The notes below the pieces were generated by a model. That model was not told where the DNA came from and searched no databases. It saw only the letters and a program-made list of their open reading frames with translations. The position numbers were made by a program, and so were the translations under genes. Shown here piece after piece: positions 17,339 to 26,368 of a stretch of 64,000 nt of DNA (the stretch's first letter is position 1; each line of letters begins with the position of its first letter). Source of the stretch: Acutalibacter muris (GTDB taxonomy: Bacteria; Bacillota; Clostridia; Oscillospirales; Acutalibacteraceae); the NCBI RefSeq assembly GCF_002201475.1, contig NZ_CP021422.1, positions 3,224,001 to 3,288,000 of the forward strand. The letters are read 5' to 3'.

Positions 17339-17680
17339 CTAATCGATAGTAGCTAACCATGTCTTTTGCTTTGTTTCTTCTTTTTGAAGTTCAACCTTAT
17401 ATTTATCCATTGCTGCTTTGTATATGCTTATGCTTTCATCTTTGAATCTTGCCTTGTTATCTATAAGGCTGTTCAATTTTGAGCAGAGATTTCGGTAAAT
17501 AATTCGATGAGCAGCGTTCTGTAAGTTGTTCTCATCATATGGGTCTATTTCTACTTCTGAAGATAGAACTAAATCCAATAGCTTTAGTAAATCTTCTTTT
17601 GTAAGCTGATCTAAGGAAATCTTATTGCTTTCATCAAGCGCATAGTACCCTTTCCCATTTTCAATTAGAAGACATTTCAT
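17339..17680 (-). CDS. small unknown protein at the end of the defence-like operon
   Basis: 113 residues, charged, with no cysteine cluster or membrane helix. It looks mainly alpha-helical (SLDQLTKEDLLKLLDLVL; ESISIYKAAMDKYKVELQKEE). No family recognised. It overlaps the PHP-ATPase gene by 20 bases, so it is translationally coupled and probably belongs to the same system, perhaps as a regulator or partner of the ATPase. Confidence 0.6.
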   Translation of the reverse strand: MKCLLIENGKGYYALDESNKISLDQLTKEDLLKLLDLVLSSEVEIDPYDENNLQNAAHRIIYRNLCSKLNSLIDNKARFKDESISIYKAAMDKYKVELQKEETKQKTWLATID

Positions 17681-19688
17681 AAGTTACTCTCCTTTCATTA
17701 TACGCAGGCTCACCGGCCTCAAGGCAATCTAACAGTACGTCATGTTTTGCAATTGTTTCACCACAAAGATCACACAAATCCGTGCTTGTTGGAAATCCTC
17801 CAAAGATTTGATAAGTGACATGACCATCATCTTGAAGCTTTTTTCGAGTGTACAAAATATAATCAGGCTTAATAGAAGCACCAATCGTATTATTGTGTGT
17901 AGCTACAATAACTGGTGTGGTTCTAGATATATCCTTAATTAACGAATTAACATCACTCTTTAAAAATAGATTATCAAACGATGACTCAGGTTCATCCAAA
18001 AGTAAAATATCATACTGTGTTGCATCTGAAAGTTGTTCTAACAAATTATATTCCGATCGTTCTCCGCCCGAAGCACGAAAGCCATGTCTGTTTCTTACTT
18101 CATATTTTATGTTAACAAAATACTTATAATATTCAGAAACTGATAGCTCAGGTTTGTTTTTCAGACAGCACAAAAACTTGTACGGCGTATCATACTGCTC
18201 AAATGCATCAGAAAACGCAACTACTTTCCCACTTTGATTTTTCATCTCTAAAGCACCTGTATATGGGAGAGCCGTAGCTACTACCTTAAAAGAACGCAAT
18301 TCTTTCGTATAAATGACTTTTTCGTTCTTAACTGCTTGAGCAATAGAAATGTATTTCTGAATTTTTACTTTTTTGAGCATCAAATCATAGAAATCAATTT
18401 CTGGAATCGGTGTAGTAGCAGTACGAACTTTTAGTTGTGATTTGATGTCATCCAATGCCTCATTAACGTACTCCCTTTTCAGAAGCAACTCTTTCTCTTC
18501 GGCATACTGTTCCATAAGTGCAATGGCCAACTCAATCAGTTTGGATCGGTCAATGAACCGACCAATAATCGCCTCATATTCTTTGTTTGCAATTACTGTG
18601 TTTACTGCTTCAATAAGCTTGACTAAGGAGTTAAGATCTGGAGTATCAAAATGGGACTCGGTAAATAGTCTTGTTTTAGAAAATACATCTTGTCGGTCCG
18701 CTTCAGAGGCAGATTTATGCAGAGCACTTATATAAGCTTCCAACAAGCTGTTATCTTGCTCCAAGCTGATAGCACGTACATCTTCAACTACATCTCGAAA
18801 TGGTCGCAGGTACTCTTCCGCGATGGTTTCAGAGCGATTTCTTAATAACTTCTCAAAGTTCTTTTCGTCAATACTTGCGTCTGCTGCCAATAGCGAGAAC
18901 TGCCTAATATATTTATGATTACTAATATTATTGGCAAGTTCATCTAGTGTATGAGTTTTTCCAGAAGACCTCTCCCCCAAAAGAACCGTCAACCCGGTCG
19001 ATATTTTAAGTCCATTGCTTAGTACATCTATAAGTTGATGTCCTTCATCATCGGATAAAGCAACTTTTGTTTTATCGGTAAAAGCTTGTTTCAAAGATGA
19101 AATTGATATGGAATCAACATCAACATAAGTGCATTTTGAGGGAAACTGAGTAACACCACTTGCAATTCTAAAATCACTAAAAAGGACAGGGGTAAGCTTG
19201 TCGGTTGTCTTTTTATAAGTTTGAAACTTTTTTGGACTGGAAACCTCGCCGCACACCACTTGACCTTGCAGCGATACAACATTTTCCATGTCTAATATAG
19301 GTTCTTTATCATAATGGGGAATCAAAAGATATTTGTTGAGAGTGGGAAAAATCTCGTTAAATTGAGCAGCGGATACAAAATCAGTTGCGGTGGATATTAA
19401 TGAGCTTATTTTATCACATCGCGAAGAAAAGTCTGAAATATCTCCTGGAGAAGCAATAACTAAAAGGTGCCCTCTCTCAAGGTCGATTTCAATTCCAGGA
19501 AAAACAGGAATTGAAACTTCTGAACATATTTCATTATATTGTGCTATATCAAGCTGGTTGTGATTTGTGATTGCTATTGCATCCAGAGATAATTCAGAAA
19601 TGTACCTAGTCAATATAGATAAGTCAAATTCGAATGGTTTATCGCTAACGGTATGGACCGTATGAATATGTAGATCTAACTTCTTCAT
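17661..19688 (-). CDS. PHP-domain plus ABC/SMC-type ATPase (TrlF-like)
   Basis: 675 residues. The N-terminal PHP phosphoesterase domain shows HIHT at 7-10, TNHN near 41 and a GIEID...GHLL block, fitting a metal-dependent nuclease or phosphatase site. The ATPase shows Walker A GERSSGKT near 240, a helical insertion of about 250 residues, signature ASGGERSEYNLL at about 539 and Walker B ILLLDEPESSFD near 565. This architecture matches proteins called TrlF-like AAA ATPases, thought to be defence effectors. AT-rich relative to the host. ATGA overlap with the DUF262 gene upstream. Confidence 0.8.
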   Translation of the reverse strand: MKKLDLHIHTVHTVSDKPFEFDLSILTRYISELSLDAIAITNHNQLDIAQYNEICSEVSIPVFPGIEIDLERGHLLVIASPGDISDFSSRCDKISSLISTATDFVSAAQFNEIFPTLNKYLLIPHYDKEPILDMENVVSLQGQVVCGEVSSPKKFQTYKKTTDKLTPVLFSDFRIASGVTQFPSKCTYVDVDSISISSLKQAFTDKTKVALSDDEGHQLIDVLSNGLKISTGLTVLLGERSSGKTHTLDELANNISNHKYIRQFSLLAADASIDEKNFEKLLRNRSETIAEEYLRPFRDVVEDVRAISLEQDNSLLEAYISALHKSASEADRQDVFSKTRLFTESHFDTPDLNSLVKLIEAVNTVIANKEYEAIIGRFIDRSKLIELAIALMEQYAEEKELLLKREYVNEALDDIKSQLKVRTATTPIPEIDFYDLMLKKVKIQKYISIAQAVKNEKVIYTKELRSFKVVATALPYTGALEMKNQSGKVVAFSDAFEQYDTPYKFLCCLKNKPELSVSEYYKYFVNIKYEVRNRHGFRASGGERSEYNLLEQLSDATQYDILLLDEPESSFDNLFLKSDVNSLIKDISRTTPVIVATHNNTIGASIKPDYILYTRKKLQDDGHVTYQIFGGFPTSTDLCDLCGETIAKHDVLLDCLEAGEPAYNERRVTYEMSSN

Positions 19689-20839
19689 ATATCACTTTTC
19701 CTCCGATTACACTCCCTGCACCTCATCTTACAATTCTCAGGCACTGTTTTCCCGCCCTGGCTCCAAGGCGTGATGTGGTCAGCTTCCATCTCTTCAAACT
19801 CATAATGTGCATTTTCTTTTCCCGCGGCCTGACAATCCGGGCATATGCCGCCCTGCCGTTCGTATGCCGCGCGCTTCTGGGCCTCGGTAAACGCCCGCAG
19901 GCTCAGGTGCTTTTCCTCGCCGGTTAGGATGTATGTATAAACACCTTTCTTACTTGTGACCTCATCATCCATCATCAGCTCTTTGATTTGCCGTTCTAAC
20001 GCATCCGGGTCTAACTCTGCGTCCATAAACTGATTATAGAGCAGTCCCCACTCAAGGCCCTTCATCTCCCTGCGCCTAACCGGGAAAATCGCCTCCACCC
20101 ACTCAATCACCCGGCGGAAGTAAAGCCAAATCTGGTTGGCATTCTCGTCCTGCTGGTGTAATGCCATGTATTCCTCAATAGACCTCAGGCCATCCCTGGC
20201 GGCAATCCACTCAATGGCTTTTTCCAGATACTCCTGACGGATAGGCGAACCACTCATATAGTCCTTAGCAATACGATAAGCGGTACAGTTTGGCTTGGAA
20301 AAGTGAAGTTTCGCATCAGCAAGCCAAGGGCCGGTATAGGAGGTGTTCCTTAATTCCTGCGCTGAAAGCACCTTACCCGCGATATTGATAATTTTGAACC
20401 AGTCCAGCACCTCAGAGGGCGTTCCATCACAGACGTAAATGTCCAAAACATAGTCCAACATACGCTCTTTCTGATCTTCTGGCAGATTAAAGAAATACAG
20501 GTTGTCCACCGAAAAGCATTGCTCATAACTCTGACGGTCGAACTCATTACTGGCCGCCGCATAGTGGCAAATGGAGATGGTGCGTTGCTGACCGTCCATC
20601 AACTCATAACGGCCATCAGCAGTTTTTGCCCAGTACATCACATTGAGGGGGAACTGTTTCTTTATAGAGCGGATAACCTCATCCCGGTCTTTGTCAGGGT
20701 ATATGTATTCGCGCTGGTAAGCCGGGCGCACGTCCAGCCTGCCGCCATAGGCAACAACGCCCTCAATACCATCAGGGCCCTTTTCTTCATAGCCGTCAAT
20801 CAGTTCTTTGATTGTCACTTGGATGCGGTCAATATTCAT
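19685..20839 (-). CDS. DUF262 and HNH endonuclease protein (GmrS/D-like restriction protein)
   Basis: 384 residues. The N-terminal DUF262 domain has RPAYQREYIYP and the hallmark DGQQR near residue 78, residues linked to NTP use in GmrSD-type enzymes. The C-terminal HNH nuclease has CPDC, EADHITPWSQGGKT, and CRECNRRKSD. It probably cleaves DNA. The start ATG follows directly on the methyltransferase stop (TAGATG), and its own stop overlaps the PHP-ATPase start, so the genes form one unit. Confidence 0.85.
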   Translation of the reverse strand: MNIDRIQVTIKELIDGYEEKGPDGIEGVVAYGGRLDVRPAYQREYIYPDKDRDEVIRSIKKQFPLNVMYWAKTADGRYELMDGQQRTISICHYAAASNEFDRQSYEQCFSVDNLYFFNLPEDQKERMLDYVLDIYVCDGTPSEVLDWFKIINIAGKVLSAQELRNTSYTGPWLADAKLHFSKPNCTAYRIAKDYMSGSPIRQEYLEKAIEWIAARDGLRSIEEYMALHQQDENANQIWLYFRRVIEWVEAIFPVRRREMKGLEWGLLYNQFMDAELDPDALERQIKELMMDDEVTSKKGVYTYILTGEEKHLSLRAFTEAQKRAAYERQGGICPDCQAAGKENAHYEFEEMEADHITPWSQGGKTVPENCKMRCRECNRRKSDI

Positions 20840-21113
20840 CTATTCTTCACCTAGCCTTTTGGGATTTTTGTTGCGTATGAGGACTCGATTGTATATCTTT
20901 TTTCCATTGATGATTGTATAGCACTCATAGCCAAGCCAACGAGCGGAATTTGCTATACCCAATAATTCAAATTGGTCGGAACACCATTTATCTAGGATGG
21001 TAATAGGAACGCCCATGATGCCTGAGTAATCACAGGGAATGTCAGCCGTCTTATCTACATTGATAATCTCATAGTTGTCGTAACATGGATATTCTTTAGG
21101 AGAATATCTTTTA

Positions 21114-22212
21114 TTATTCCTGAAAAACGACCTAGAAAAAAGCAGTAGAAAGTGGTAAAATAGAGAGTATGGAATACATAGATTTACGAAAACTGAAAAG
21201 TGGAGAACTCAAGCAGATACGCCGGCAGGTCGTACGCCTCAAAAAGATGGGGAAAACCGGGAAAGAAATAGAGGAATTAACCGGAGTACGGCAGTGTCGC
21301 GCCAGCGAAATATGGACGGCATATAAGCGAGAGGGAGACAAAGCGCTGGAACCGAAGAAACACGGATTCCAGAAGGGGACGCATCTGCTTCTGACACCGG
21401 AGGAGCAGGCGGAAATACGGGAAACGATTGTTACCCGCCGCCCAGAGGAATTCGGCATTCCTGGGAGTCTGTGGACGCTGAAGAAAGTGTGTGCATACGT
21501 CTGGAAAAGGTATCGGAAAAAGATCTCGGACGGCAGTGTGTCGGATTATATGCGGCGCTGGGGCTTGACGTGCCAGCGTCCGGTCAAGCGTGCCCGGAAA
21601 CAGAATCCTTCCCGTATCTAAAGGTGGCGGGAGGAAGAATATCCGGCCATCGACCAGCGGGCCAAGGCAGAAAATGCCGTGATTTACTGGGGAGACGAGA
21701 CTGGAATCGACAACTGCTCGAACTGTGAGCGCGGGTTTGCACCCAAAGGACAGCCTCCTGTTCTGTCGGTGGAAACGAAAAGAGAGAGGCTGAATATGCT
21801 TTCCGCCCTGAGCAGGCAGGGGGACGTTCGCTTTATGATGTACGAGGATTCCATGAACCAGCAGCGCCTGATCCAATTTATGGACCGGTTGATTCGGACC
21901 TCCAACCAAAAGGTTTTCCTGATTTTGGACAACTTAAAGGTGCACCACGGGAAGAAAGCCGCAGCCTGGCTGGACAAGCATCGGGATAAAATCGAGCTGT
22001 TCTTTCTGCCGCCCTATGCTCCCGAGAGCAATCCGGACGAATATCTCAATCACGCGCTGAAACTTTCGGTCCATTCTGGCGACTTACCTCGGACCATATA
22101 CGATATCCGCCATAAAACTACTTCCTTCATGCGAACATTACAACATTCTCCTGATAAGGTCTCCGCTTTCTTTCAACATAATCAGATTTCCTATATTCTT
22201 GTTCGGGGGTAA
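21114..22212 (+). mobile_element. IS630-family insertion sequence in the methyltransferase gene
   Basis: About 1.1 kb bounded by duplicated TA (21112-21113 and 22213-22214), the target used by IS630/Tc1 elements. Ends TTATTCCTGAAAAACGA and TTACCCCCGAACAAGAA (read inward) are imperfect inverted repeats. Transposase on the plus strand, opposite to the interrupted gene. Confidence 0.8.
21169..22212 (+). pseudogene. IS630-family transposase with an internal stop
   Basis: The N-terminal part (21169-21618) is a helix-turn-helix/winged region (TGKEIEELTGVRQCRASEIW, shown partly). The frame stops at TAA 21619-21621 and continues in the same frame through RWREEEYPAI to the DDE catalytic part: WGDETGIDN, ILDNLKVHHGKK, PPYAPESNPDEYLNH. 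A single C-to-T change (CAA to TAA) would explain the stop. Unless the stop is read through, the copy is inactive. Confidence 0.8.
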
Positions 22213-22988
22213 TATATAAATCCAGAGGCTGATGGCGTACTGATATATCAAGATTAGTAAACCAACAGCAATTCCCCATTCTTCGCCATTTCGTGCCGTC
22301 ATCATCTTTACGAAAATCGGTGTTCTTCTCTTCATAATAATCAGGAACTCGAAACCAAAAATGACCTGCTCGATTTCCTAACCACATTTCGTTAGATTTG
22401 AAATAGCGAAAAACTTCTTTCATTGTAACATGATTTGTGTTGCCTAAGATAATAAACTTTTTCCCACTATCTGCCACTAAAGGAATATACTCTTTCATCA
22501 GAGAGAAAGGCGGATTCGTCACCACAATGTCGCACTCTTTAAGCAGGGCTAAACATTCCGGCGAGCGGAAGTCCCCGTTACCCTCTAGTGGGGTTTTTAC
22601 ATAGTCGGGCATACCAATTTGATCATCATTATCGCTGCTGACAATCTCAAATTTGTAGCTGGGTTTCTCTGCCTCATAGTGGGTGGTGATCAGCTTCTTG
22701 ATACCAAGCTGCGTAAAATTAAGCTGGAAGTAGCGGAAAAAATTGCTGGTGTAACCTCCCAGGCCATCGCCAAAATGATCCTGCCCATCCTCCCCAATGG
22801 CCGGATCATCTGCATTGCAGAAGATAATTTTATCCCGGAAATACTTACGGTAGTGGCGCAGCTCATCTTCAATGGTGGAGAGCTGTGTGTAGAACTCATC
22901 CGTCTTTCCCGCTCGGGACATATGCAGATTGCTGTTTCCGGGCATTGACTCGACCTCCTTTAGACACAAACCGCACTATATATTGGAA

Positions 22989-23017
22989 ATTATACCATAT
23001 TCGCAGAGATATTTCAA
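22989..23017 (-). promoter_or_regulatory. promoter of the methyltransferase/nuclease/ATPase operon
   Basis: Minus strand: -35 TTGAAA (23017-23012), 17-bp spacer, -10 TATAAT (22994-22989), 44 bases ahead of the ATG at 22945. Confidence 0.7.
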
Positions 23018-23316
23018 CCTTACAATGACAATTTGAGGAAAAATGAACTTATAGACACAAAATATTGTGTGCGGACGGTCATGGACAAAATGTCCGTGAC
23101 CACTTTGCAGCGGCGTGGCCGAAAGCGTTTTTCCCACGTTGTTTTCTGGTCACAGGCAAAATGCACGCCTCCATCCCGCAGAATCAAAACGTCATATTAT
23201 CGCTTGGTCAGCGAATTTTTGACGTTGACCAGATTGCTTACCGCAACGTGGCGGAAATGATTTCCGCCACGTTCTAAAACCGACAAAATGGCGTTTTTAG
23301 TTTGGCAGAGAAAAGC
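23018..23316. repeat. non-coding hairpin region between repressor and methyltransferase genes
   Basis: About 300 bases without a convincing gene. It contains a 13-bp perfect stem AACGTGGCGGAAA / TTTCCGCCACGTT with loop TGA (23245-23273), and GGTCATGGAC / GTCCGTGACC around AAAAT (23077-23101). These may be terminators for the two genes' transcripts or remnants of replication sites. Confidence 0.5.
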
Positions 23317-23925
23317 TCAGTCTGTACTTTGTTCTATTTTCAAAGTTTCACGGATTTGCTCGGTGATACTTTTCTTTTCCCCTACTATTTCGGTTTCCCA
23401 GGCCTGAATGATATTTTCCAGCTCGGTTGTGGCGACAAGGTGCTCAATGAAAACAGAATTTATCCATTTGGTCTTTGTTTCCCGGTCTGCCTGCGTTCTC
23501 TCAGCATCCCGCTGTCCTTCTAGGCTATATCGATATTTCAACAAGCTTCTCATAACTTCGTGAAACTTTTCAGCAGCAAAGAGGGCATCTAGTGTGCCAG
23601 GATAGTCCGCCGCAAACTGTCCCAATTCTCGTAGGAATACCACACATTCCTCGCTCATGTTCAGGAACTTGCACACTCCCGCCATATCCATATCAAAGCT
23701 CTTAGCCCCGCCCTGCCGCCCCACCAGCCAATCGCAGGACACATCGAAGTACTCGGCAATTTGCAACAGCTTGTCAGCGTTCGGCTGCCCTATACCCATG
23801 GTGTATTGGCTAACTGCCTGTCGTGATATACCCAGCTCTCTTGCAACCGCTGTGATGGTAGTGGGCTTTTCTTCAATTAGCTGTCTGAGCCGAGTAGGGA
23901 ATATGTCATTATATTTGTCTGACAA
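23317..23925 (-). CDS. XRE-family repressor-like regulator
   Basis: 202 residues. An N-terminal helix-turn-helix (TITAVARELGISRQAVSQY, about 18-40) and a second conserved stretch GQPNADKLLQIAEYFDVSCDWLVGR, shortened, are typical of phage/ICE repressors. The C-terminal 120 residues are helical and of unknown role, without a visible LexA-type Ser/Lys protease pair. The start is TTG 23925 after AAAGGAGG. It is divergent from the primase genes and likely controls them through the palindrome at 24010. Confidence 0.8.
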   Translation of the reverse strand: MSDKYNDIFPTRLRQLIEEKPTTITAVARELGISRQAVSQYTMGIGQPNADKLLQIAEYFDVSCDWLVGRQGGAKSFDMDMAGVCKFLNMSEECVVFLRELGQFAADYPGTLDALFAAEKFHEVMRSLLKYRYSLEGQRDAERTQADRETKTKWINSVFIEHLVATTELENIIQAWETEIVGEKKSITEQIRETLKIEQSTD

Positions 23926-23987
23926 GAAATCTACCTCCTTTTGCAGTGCACGATTTTCTTGCGATTTTGCAAATGCAGAAAGAAATA

Positions 23988-24024
23988 TTGACTTTGCCTT
24001 TTCCTTGCTCTATACTGAGTATAG
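23988..24024 (+). promoter_or_regulatory. promoter with overlapping operator for the primase genes
   Basis: -35 TTGACT (23988-23993), 17-bp spacer, -10 TATACT (24011-24016). The palindrome CTATAC-TGA-GTATAG (24010-24024) covers the -10 box, so a bound repressor from the divergent XRE gene would block transcription. Confidence 0.7.
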
Positions 24025-24033
24025 CAAGAAATA

Positions 24034-24231
24034 ATGCCACTGTCAAGTGGTTATTACAAAGGAGGAATTTCTATAGCAGAAACAAAAACCATTCAAGAGC
24101 TGGCGCGAGAAGCCCAGCGAGAGTACCAGCGCCAGTGGCGCAGGAAGAACCCCGATAAGGTGAGGGAGATGAACCGCCGCTATTGGGAGAAAAAGGCCTG
24201 GGAGAAAGCAAAAGAGGGGGTGAAGCGATGA
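24034..24231 (+). CDS. small basic protein upstream of the primase, possible non-AUG start
   Basis: 65 residues from ATG 24034, but that ATG sits about 10 bases from the predicted transcript start and has no ribosome site. A perfect AAAGGAGG at 24057-24064 instead points to ATA 24073, giving 52 residues beginning AETKTIQELAREAQREYQRQW. The protein is a highly charged helix (Lys/Arg/Glu). Small proteins of this kind commonly precede primases in phages and ICEs. It overlaps the primase start by ATGA. Confidence 0.55.
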   Translation: MPLSSGYYKGGISIAETKTIQELAREAQREYQRQWRRKNPDKVREMNRRYWEKKAWEKAKEGVKR

Positions 24232-25661
24232 CAAATTTCTCTAACTGTCTGGTTAAATTTGCTCCTGAAGCTAACTCCCGATACACAACGACCGACATTG
24301 GCAACAGCAATCTGTTCGCCGATTATTACCGCGACGTCGCCCGCTACGTCCCCGAGCGGAAGATGTGGTACATCTTCACTGGTAAAATGTGGGAGCCGGA
24401 CATTGGCAATCTCCAGGCCATGGAGTTATGCAAAAGGTTGGCTGACGAGCTGGTAATTTACGCATTGTCCCTCCCCGATGGACGTGACCGTAACGAGTAC
24501 CGCAAAGCCGTGGAGCGTTGGCAAATCCGCCACTACAGGGAGATAATCCTAAAAGATGCGATGAGTATTTACCCAGTAAAGCTCAGTGATTTTGACAACA
24601 AACCCTACCTGTTAAACTGCATAAATGGTACGCTGGATTTGCAAACGAGAGCGTTCCATGAGCACAACCCAGCCGATATGCTGGCAACCATTTCGGGGGT
24701 AAAGTATGACCCGGAGGCCCGTTCGGCACTGTGGGAGCGCACTATCCAGGACGTTATGCAAGGTGATATCGACCTTGCTACCTACCTGCAAAAGGCCCTG
24801 GGCTACGGCCTGACTGGGGACACCAGCGAGGAGTGTTTCTTTCTGCTCTACGGCCCCACCACCCGCAACGGCAAGGGCACCGTGATGGAAACCTATATGA
24901 AAATGCTGGGCGGTTATGGCAAAACAGCGCGGCCAGAAACCATAGCCCTGCGCCAAAACTACAACGCCAGCGGCCCCTCTGAGGACATAGCGAAGCTGGC
25001 CAGAGCGCGGGCCGTGAACATCTCCGAGCCGGACAAACAGATGGTTTTGAGCTCCGCTTTGGTGAAAACTTTGACCGGAAACGACACCATGAGCGCCCGC
25101 TTCCTTAACGAAAACAGCTTTGAGTTCAAGCCGCAATTCAAACTCTTCATCAACACAAATCACTTGCCAAAGGCCAACGACGTGACGATTTTCAGCTCTG
25201 GGAGAGTGAAAGTGTTGCCATTTAACCGCCACTTTGAACCGGAAGAGCAGGATAAAACTCTCAAAAGACAGCTGGAAAAGGAACTGTCGGGCGTGCTGAA
25301 CTGGTGCTTAGATGGGCTGTGGCTCATGCAGGAAACAGGGTTTGAGCCGCCGGAATCGGTGCTGAATGCCACTGCTCAGTACCAGCATGACAGCGACAAG
25401 CTGACTCGCTTTGTGGAGGAAATGCTCACGCCAGCCCCCGATGGTGAAGTCAGAACCGAAGATGTTTACCGCGAATACCGGGACTGGTGTACGCAAAACG
25501 GGCAGTATGCAGACGCTTATCCCACATTCAAACAGGGTATGGAAGGGTACGCGCAAATAAGGAAAAAGCGTCCAAAGGGAGCCGGAAAATCTGTTAATCC
25601 AACGGCCATGTTCTGTGGTGTACAGCTTAAAGTGGGCACCGCTTTCCAACCGCAAACCTGA
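24228..25661 (+). CDS. D5/P4-type phage or plasmid primase-helicase
   Basis: 477 residues from ATG 24228. The D5_N region (about 120-230) precedes a superfamily 3 helicase core: LLYGPTTRNGKGTVMETY (Walker A), a Walker B-like acidic region near ARAVNISEPDKQ, and the sensor FKLFINTNHLPK. The C-terminus has the winged-helix-like region EDVYREYRDWC. The N-terminal primase domain proper is short or missing, so it is mainly a replicative helicase for the excised circle or plasmid form. Repeats directly downstream may be its origin. Confidence 0.85.
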   Translation: MTNFSNCLVKFAPEANSRYTTTDIGNSNLFADYYRDVARYVPERKMWYIFTGKMWEPDIGNLQAMELCKRLADELVIYALSLPDGRDRNEYRKAVERWQIRHYREIILKDAMSIYPVKLSDFDNKPYLLNCINGTLDLQTRAFHEHNPADMLATISGVKYDPEARSALWERTIQDVMQGDIDLATYLQKALGYGLTGDTSEECFFLLYGPTTRNGKGTVMETYMKMLGGYGKTARPETIALRQNYNASGPSEDIAKLARARAVNISEPDKQMVLSSALVKTLTGNDTMSARFLNENSFEFKPQFKLFINTNHLPKANDVTIFSSGRVKVLPFNRHFEPEEQDKTLKRQLEKELSGVLNWCLDGLWLMQETGFEPPESVLNATAQYQHDSDKLTRFVEEMLTPAPDGEVRTEDVYREYRDWCTQNGQYADAYPTFKQGMEGYAQIRKKRPKGAGKSVNPTAMFCGVQLKVGTAFQPQT

Positions 25662-25925
25662 CGGTGTTCCAAGTGTTCCAGGCTAAAACATTACCTCCTA
25701 TGCGAGAGCAAATATATTTACCCCTATGTTCCGTTGGAACACCTGGAACACATGAAAATTTGACCCTTGAAAACAGCCCCGCAGGGGCTAAATTCTGAAA
25801 CCGAGTTTTTACGAGGTTTTAGAATGAGCCAGCATCGCATTTGTCCCGACACCCGTGCGGACACGTGTGCGGACAATGCAGCTTGGACAGGGAGAACCCT
25901 GTGACCCCTTATATTTAGAGTTATA
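25662..25925. repeat. iteron-like repeats downstream of the primase, possible replication origin
   Basis: GTGTTCCA occurs twice in a row at 25664-25680, and its reverse complement TGGAACAC twice at 25733-25752, forming a large interrupted inverted repeat around an AT-rich spacer. The small palindrome GCCCCGCAGGGGC (25779-25791) and tandem GTGCGGACA (25855-25876) follow. Placement next to a helicase gene is what one expects of an origin. Confidence 0.45.
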
Positions 25926-25939
25926 ACATAATAGAAAGG

Positions 25940-26296
25940 ATGATTTTTATAGGCAATCAAAAGAAATTTGACATGAGGATGACCGAGCAGGATTACAAGC
26001 GGCTTACCCGCAAAGCGCACAAGTGCGGGCTAACCAGGTCCGGCTACATCCGCCAACTCATCCACGGCTACAACCCCCGCGAGGCCCCGCCCGCTGATTA
26101 CTATGGCATGACCCGCGAGCTAAAAGAAATAGGCAACAACATGAACCAGATTGCGTTCATGGCTAACGCCACCGGCCTTGTGGACAAGGGAAAATATTAT
26201 GAGGAGGTAATACGCCTGCGGGACGCCCTGCGGAGAATTGAGCAGGCGGTTACTGGAGTGAAAGATGCTCCAGTTGACTTCGATGAAGAAAGTTAA
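25940..26296 (+). CDS. MobC-like plasmid mobilisation/relaxosome protein
   Basis: 118 residues with a ribbon-helix-helix-like N-terminus (DMRMTEQDYKRLTRKAHKCG) and the MobC core GNNMNQIAFMANATG. Such proteins help a relaxase melt oriT. No relaxase gene is seen in this element, so it would depend on one in trans, for example from the ICE in this window. ATG 25940 abuts the site AGAAAGG; an ATA at 25949 has better spacing. Confidence 0.7.
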   Translation: MIFIGNQKKFDMRMTEQDYKRLTRKAHKCGLTRSGYIRQLIHGYNPREAPPADYYGMTRELKEIGNNMNQIAFMANATGLVDKGKYYEEVIRLRDALRRIEQAVTGVKDAPVDFDEES

Positions 26297-26368
26297 GGCA
26301 CGGCACCATGAGCAAGCATATTGTACAAGCTCCCAACCATATGAGTAAGTGAATCGGAGGTGCTGCCT

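Larger units (their letters stand above)
20840..22945 (-). pseudogene. EcoRI-family adenine-specific DNA methyltransferase, split by an IS630 insertion
   Basis: The N-terminal piece (22945 down to 22215) starts at ATG 22945 after AAAGGAGG and carries the DELRHYRKYFRDKIIFCNADDP block and motif IV NPPF. The C-terminal piece (21113 down to 20840) encodes YDNYEIINVDKTADIPCDYSG, shown only in part. Removing bases 21114-22212 and one TA restores an open frame through LDLYKRYSPKEYP. The enzyme would methylate adenine. As it stands motif IV is kept but the last about 90 residues are lost, so activity is doubtful. Confidence 0.85.

Noticed and set aside
23033..23277. Two overlapping 70-75 codon plus-strand frames
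   Set aside because: They span hairpins, lack ribosome sites and encode no recognisable protein.
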